Below the pieces are notes generated by a model, which was not told the DNA's origin, made no database searches, and saw only the letters and a list, made by a program, of their open reading frames with translations. The translations under genes were made by a program, and so were the position numbers. From positions 4,086,249 through 4,150,248 of the forward strand of contig CP030884.1 in NCBI GenBank assembly GCA_006969385.1: DNA of 64,000 bases, given 5' to 3'. Positions 60,942-64,000 of this stretch are shown piece by piece (position 1 is the stretch's first letter; each line of letters starts with the position of its first letter). The stretch comes from Planctomycetaceae bacterium (GTDB taxonomy: Bacteria > Planctomycetota > Phycisphaerae > UBA1845 > UTPLA1).

Positions 60942-61822
60942 CCCGTGCGTAAGCGTGCCTCTCGTTTGCGAAAATACGCCGTTAGCGGTTCGACGATCGA
61001 CTCGCCCGTCGTGATGCGAATCGCGTCAGAACGCAGCCGCTTAAACAGTGTATCGCGCTGAGCGGCCCGATCTAACGCCGCGCGAGCGAAACGTCGTCGG
61101 AAGGATCGACTGCTCGTGTCGATCAATAACCGGCGACCGGTCTCGTTGTCAATCCAATCGACGAGGCCCATGGCGGGGATATCGGCCTCGCGCGGGTCGC
61201 TTACGACGATTGGCACGATGTCGTGCCGACGCCGCGCGATTCGCAGCTCGGTCTCGAAATTCTCGCTCAAAAAATCCGAGATGATAAAGATGACCGACCG
61301 TCGCCGTAGCGTGTGATTGACTTGTCGCAAGGCAGCGGCCAAATCGGTGCCGCGACTGCGCGCCGTTACAGTAAGCAACTCGCGAATGATACGTAACACG
61401 TGCCGCGAACCTTTGGCCGCCGGGATGTGTTGTTCGATTTCGTCGGAGAAGGCGATCAGGCCGATCTTGTCGTTGTTGCGCGTCGCGCTAAACGCCAACG
61501 TCGCGCCGATTTCGGTAACCAACTCGCGCTTGAGTTGGCCGCGCGTGCCGAATGCCTGCGACCCGCTAACGTCGACGAGTAACATGACCGTCAGCTCGCG
61601 TTCTTCGCGGTAGCGTTTGATGAACGGCTTGCCCTGGCGTGCGGTGACATTCCAATCGATCGAGCGAATATCGTCGCCGGGCGCATACTCGCGCACTTCC
61701 TCAAATTCCATTCCCTGACCTTTGAAGGCGGAATGGTAATGACCGGCAAACACGTCACTGGCGATGTGCGACGTGCGAATCTCGATCTTGCGGATTTTTT
61801 TGAGTAGTTCTTGTGGCGTCAT
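60938..61822 (-). CDS. DUF58-domain protein
   Basis: 294 residues. The DUF58 signature GDDIRSIDWNVTARQGKPF is at about 49-67, followed by VWA-like MLLVDVSGSQAFG (MIDAS-like) and later FIISDFLSENFETELR. No membrane helix, so cytoplasmic. DUF58 genes nearly always sit between a moxR gene and Bat-type VWA genes, as here; the gene is 19 bp after moxR and overlaps the next by four bases. Possibly couples MoxR ATPase to the membrane VWA proteins. Confidence 0.93.
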   Translation of the reverse strand: MTPQELLKKIRKIEIRTSHIASDVFAGHYHSAFKGQGMEFEEVREYAPGDDIRSIDWNVTARQGKPFIKRYREERELTVMLLVDVSGSQAFGTRGQLKRELVTEIGATLAFSATRNNDKIGLIAFSDEIEQHIPAAKGSRHVLRIIRELLTVTARSRGTDLAAALRQVNHTLRRRSVIFIISDFLSENFETELRIARRRHDIVPIVVSDPREADIPAMGLVDWIDNETGRRLLIDTSSRSFRRRFARAALDRAAQRDTLFKRLRSDAIRITTGESIVEPLTAYFRKREARLRTG

Positions 61823-61841
61823 TTTCGCAAAACGACGTTTC

Positions 61842-62834
61842 TTACGGTACGGGAACGTGCGAAAGGATCGCTTCGACCATGTCGTCGCTCGTTTTTTCTT
61901 CGGCTTCCGCTTCGTAGGTCACGATCACGCGGTGCCGCAATACCTCGCGGGCGACATCTTTCACGTCTTGCGGTGTGACGAACCCGCGACCGGCAAGGAA
62001 CGCCCGCGCTTTTGCGCCGAGCGTCAGCATGATGGAGGCGCGCGGCGAAGCGCCGTACTGCACGAGGTGGGCGATATCGAGGCCAAACTTCTTCGGGTCG
62101 CGCGTGGCGATCACGAGCGATACGATGAAGTCTTTGATCTTGTCATCGATGTAAATATCGTCCACGACTTGGCGGGCGCGAATAATATCGTCGGGGCTCA
62201 TGACCGGCTCGACCGTAAGCGCGTCGCTCGTTCTGGCCATACGGTCGAGAATGAGCCGCTCCTCTTCGGGCGTGGGGTAGTTCACCAGCACCTTCAGCAT
62301 GAAGCGATCGACCTGCGCCTCGGGCAGCGGGTACGTGCCTTCCTGCTCGATCGGGTTTTGCGTGGCCATCACGAGAAACGGCACGGGTAAGGCGAACGTT
62401 TCGTCGCCGATGGTGACCTGATGTTCCTGCATCGATTCGAGCAGGGCGCTTTGCACCTTGGCGGGGGCTCGGTTGATTTCGTCGGCAAGTATCAGGTTCG
62501 CGAAGATCGGCCCTTTCTTGACGCGAAACGCTTGCGTTTGAGGTTCGTACACGAGGGTGCCGACGAGGTCGGCCGGTAATAGGTCGGGCGTGAACTGCAC
62601 GCGTTGAAAGCTCGTCTGCAGAGCCCGCGCCAGCGTCGACACAGTCCGCGTTTTGGCCAAGCCGGGCACGCCTTCGAGCAGGATATGACCGCCCGCAAGA
62701 ATGCCGACGATCAGGCTGTCGATCATGGCTTGCTGGCCGACGATTACGCGGCCGATCTCCTCGCGCAACCGGGCAAACGGCGCGCTGGCCGACTGTACGG
62801 CATCACCGATATTTTTTATGTCGAGTTGCGTCAC
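61842..62834 (-). CDS. moxR: MoxR-family AAA+ ATPase
   Basis: About 331 residues from GTG 62834 (AAGGACGACGTCT upstream); a longer frame starts at 62918 but the added part is not conserved. MoxR AAA+ signature: GVPGLAKT (Walker A), LADEINRAPAKVQSALLE (Walker B), MATQNPIEQEGTYPLPEAQ (sensor region), and a C-terminal lid. A cytoplasmic ATPase presumed to remodel or activate VWA proteins of the same operon. First gene of the Bat cluster; the promoter must lie in 62835-63069. Confidence 0.93.
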   Translation of the reverse strand: MTQLDIKNIGDAVQSASAPFARLREEIGRVIVGQQAMIDSLIVGILAGGHILLEGVPGLAKTRTVSTLARALQTSFQRVQFTPDLLPADLVGTLVYEPQTQAFRVKKGPIFANLILADEINRAPAKVQSALLESMQEHQVTIGDETFALPVPFLVMATQNPIEQEGTYPLPEAQVDRFMLKVLVNYPTPEEERLILDRMARTSDALTVEPVMSPDDIIRARQVVDDIYIDDKIKDFIVSLVIATRDPKKFGLDIAHLVQYGASPRASIMLTLGAKARAFLAGRGFVTPQDVKDVAREVLRHRVIVTYEAEAEEKTSDDMVEAILSHVPVP

Positions 62835-63069
62835 AGACGTCGTCCTTCTCGATTCAGTCAACTTGATATTCCATTTGTAACGAGCCTCGATTCTCGTCAA
62901 GAACCGGGTGTTCATCAAGCCAAACGAACGACAGCCGCGAGCTTTACAGGTGCCGTCATTATCTGACGTCCCACGGTCGTCGATTGGTGAGCTATGTTCG
63001 CTGCGACTGCGTCAGGTAACTTGACGCTCGCTTGAAATCAAGCGATTTCGTATTTGTATCGATGGTGGG

Positions 63070-64000
63070 CTAACTTGGGGGGCGGATTACCACAACCACG
63101 CCATCCGACTCGCCATCTGCCGTGACGGCCCGCAATCGATGTCGTCCGATTGGCAACTCGAAGCGCGGCTCGGTGTCGGTGCCCGCGAATACGTCGTTGA
63201 TGAACCACGTAACCGGCGTAGCGCGATTGACCTGTGCATGCACGGCGGTGCGGCCATTGATCGCGACGAAGCGCGAATCGCGCGGCGGGCTGAGGATGCG
63301 TAGCGGTGCTTGTTCGTCGGCCTCGAATTGAATGGGATTGGTCACGAGCCAGTCGGGGCAGGTCGGTGACTTGGAGGTGCAACGCTGCTTTATCGCGGGT
63401 GTTTCAAACAAGTTACGTAGCAATGGTTCCGCAGCGATCTTGCCAACGAAACTTGAATGGGCCGCACCACTGAAACGACCAACCCAAACGCCCAGTGCGT
63501 AGCGCCCGTTATGTCCGATGGCCCAGGCGTCGCGCCGCGCCGAGCTGGTTCCCGTTTTCCACATATACCAACCGTGCGTGGCGAGCGTCGCGCGGCGCGC
63601 CTCGGGGCGCTCGCGTTCGATGTTGGATAACGTATGGTTAATCGCCGCGCATGTTTGGCTGGAAAAGACCGCTGTGCCTACCATTGTCGGTTCATCAACG
63701 AAAAGTCGCGGCGGAACGTAGGTGCCACTGCGCGCAAACACGGCGTATGCACTTACCAAATCCAGCAAGCGCGCTTCGGCACCACCCGTGACCAGGCTTA
63801 GGCCGGCGCGCTGCACGGTCGCCCGCGTGTAACGAATCCCGCATTGACTAAGGGTGTGCGCGCACGCGTCGAGACCGAGATGTTGCGCGATGGCTAGCGC
63901 CGGGATATTGAGCGAGCGACGCAGGGCGGCGGCGACTGTGACTTCGCCGAGATAGTCGTGGCTGTAGTTGCGCGGTCGCCATTCGGCGAAAGTCGTTTGA
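63070..64000 (-). CDS. pbpC: Penicillin-binding protein 1C, C-terminal part (runs off window)
   Basis: The reading frame is open from the window edge at 63999 to a stop at 63070, so about 310 C-terminal residues are visible. The transpeptidase domain shows PRNYSHDYLGEVTVAAAL, RSLNIPAL and the KTG motif WKTGTSSARRDAWAIG. The last 90 or so residues (from about RILSPPRDS) form the BiPBP_C domain, typical of PBP1C. Periplasmic; forms peptidoglycan cross-links. The glycosyltransferase domain and SxxK motif lie outside the window. It stands upstream of the Bat operon on the same strand, 235 bp away. Confidence 0.92.
   Translation of the reverse strand, partial: QTTFAEWRPRNYSHDYLGEVTVAAALRRSLNIPALAIAQHLGLDACAHTLSQCGIRYTRATVQRAGLSLVTGGAEARLLDLVSAYAVFARSGTYVPPRLFVDEPTMVGTAVFSSQTCAAINHTLSNIERERPEARRATLATHGWYMWKTGTSSARRDAWAIGHNGRYALGVWVGRFSGAAHSSFVGKIAAEPLLRNLFETPAIKQRCTSKSPTCPDWLVTNPIQFEADEQAPLRILSPPRDSRFVAINGRTAVHAQVNRATPVTWFINDVFAGTDTEPRFELPIGRHRLRAVTADGESDGVVVVIRPPS

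Overview
The window is ordinary bacterial chromosome with high GC, tightly packed genes on both strands, and no rRNA, tRNA, prophage, transposase or CRISPR array that I can see. The gene content points to a Gram-negative member of the Planctomycetota, possibly near Phycisphaerae. The evidence is kdsB (a KDO/LPS sugar enzyme), an ECF sigma factor next to a Ser/Thr kinase with a C-terminal FGE-sulfatase-type domain, PEP-CTERM proteins, secreted proteins with dockerin-like tails, and a large secreted protein rich in NGIPDEC repeats. The class-level placement is inference from these families.

Layout. 1-2.3 kb: end-truncated metF, a glutathione-peroxidase lipoprotein and kdsB. 2.5-7.5 kb: kinase, ECF sigma factor and a PKD/cyclophilin lipoprotein, all on the minus strand in the order cyclophilin-sigma-kinase. 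8.2-12.5 kb: a PcrA/UvrD helicase, a secreted HExxH protein of unknown family and a KDPG aldolase. 12.8-16.2 kb: a 1088-residue modular surface protein with a strong terminator. 16.4-17.2 kb: three tandem mini-lipoprotein genes. 17.4-24.4 kb: alr, a secreted protein with a Gly-alternating tail, an EVE protein, a methyltransferase, rpsU and a PPDK-N-like protein. 24.5-33.7 kb: an island of secreted proteins (dockerin-tailed protein, two PEP-CTERM proteins, a dockerin-tailed protein, an M4 metalloprotease). 33.8-41.9 kb: M28 peptidase, propeller-amidohydrolase, HD protein and M1 aminopeptidase. 41.9-46.1 kb: a four-CBS protein, hflX and two overlapping PilZ genes. 46.6-51.9 kb: a membrane protein, an M43-like protease and a phosphohexomutase. 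51.9-52.9 kb: a non-coding repeat region. 52.9-62.8 kb: a complete Bat (aerotolerance) operon, moxR-DUF58-(DUF4381-like)-batA-batB-batC-batD-batE, on the minus strand. 63.1-64.0 kb: the C-terminal part of pbpC.

The genes suggest a cell investing heavily in secreted and surface proteins. There are at least four different C-terminal or N-terminal anchoring signals: lipobox, PEP-CTERM, dockerin-like tails, and a GG[V/I]CG-hydrophobic-Arg tail shared by two otherwise unrelated proteins. Several peptidases could supply peptides for uptake.

The most unusual things I found are: (i) the repeat block at 51868-52869, made of an exact 14-unit heptamer array followed by five copies of a 93-94 bp element with 10-bp inverted ends, three of them in an exact 126-bp tandem; (ii) the operon of three mini-lipoproteins; (iii) the shared Cys-Gly C-terminal tail; and (iv) the secreted HExxH protein I could not assign to a family.
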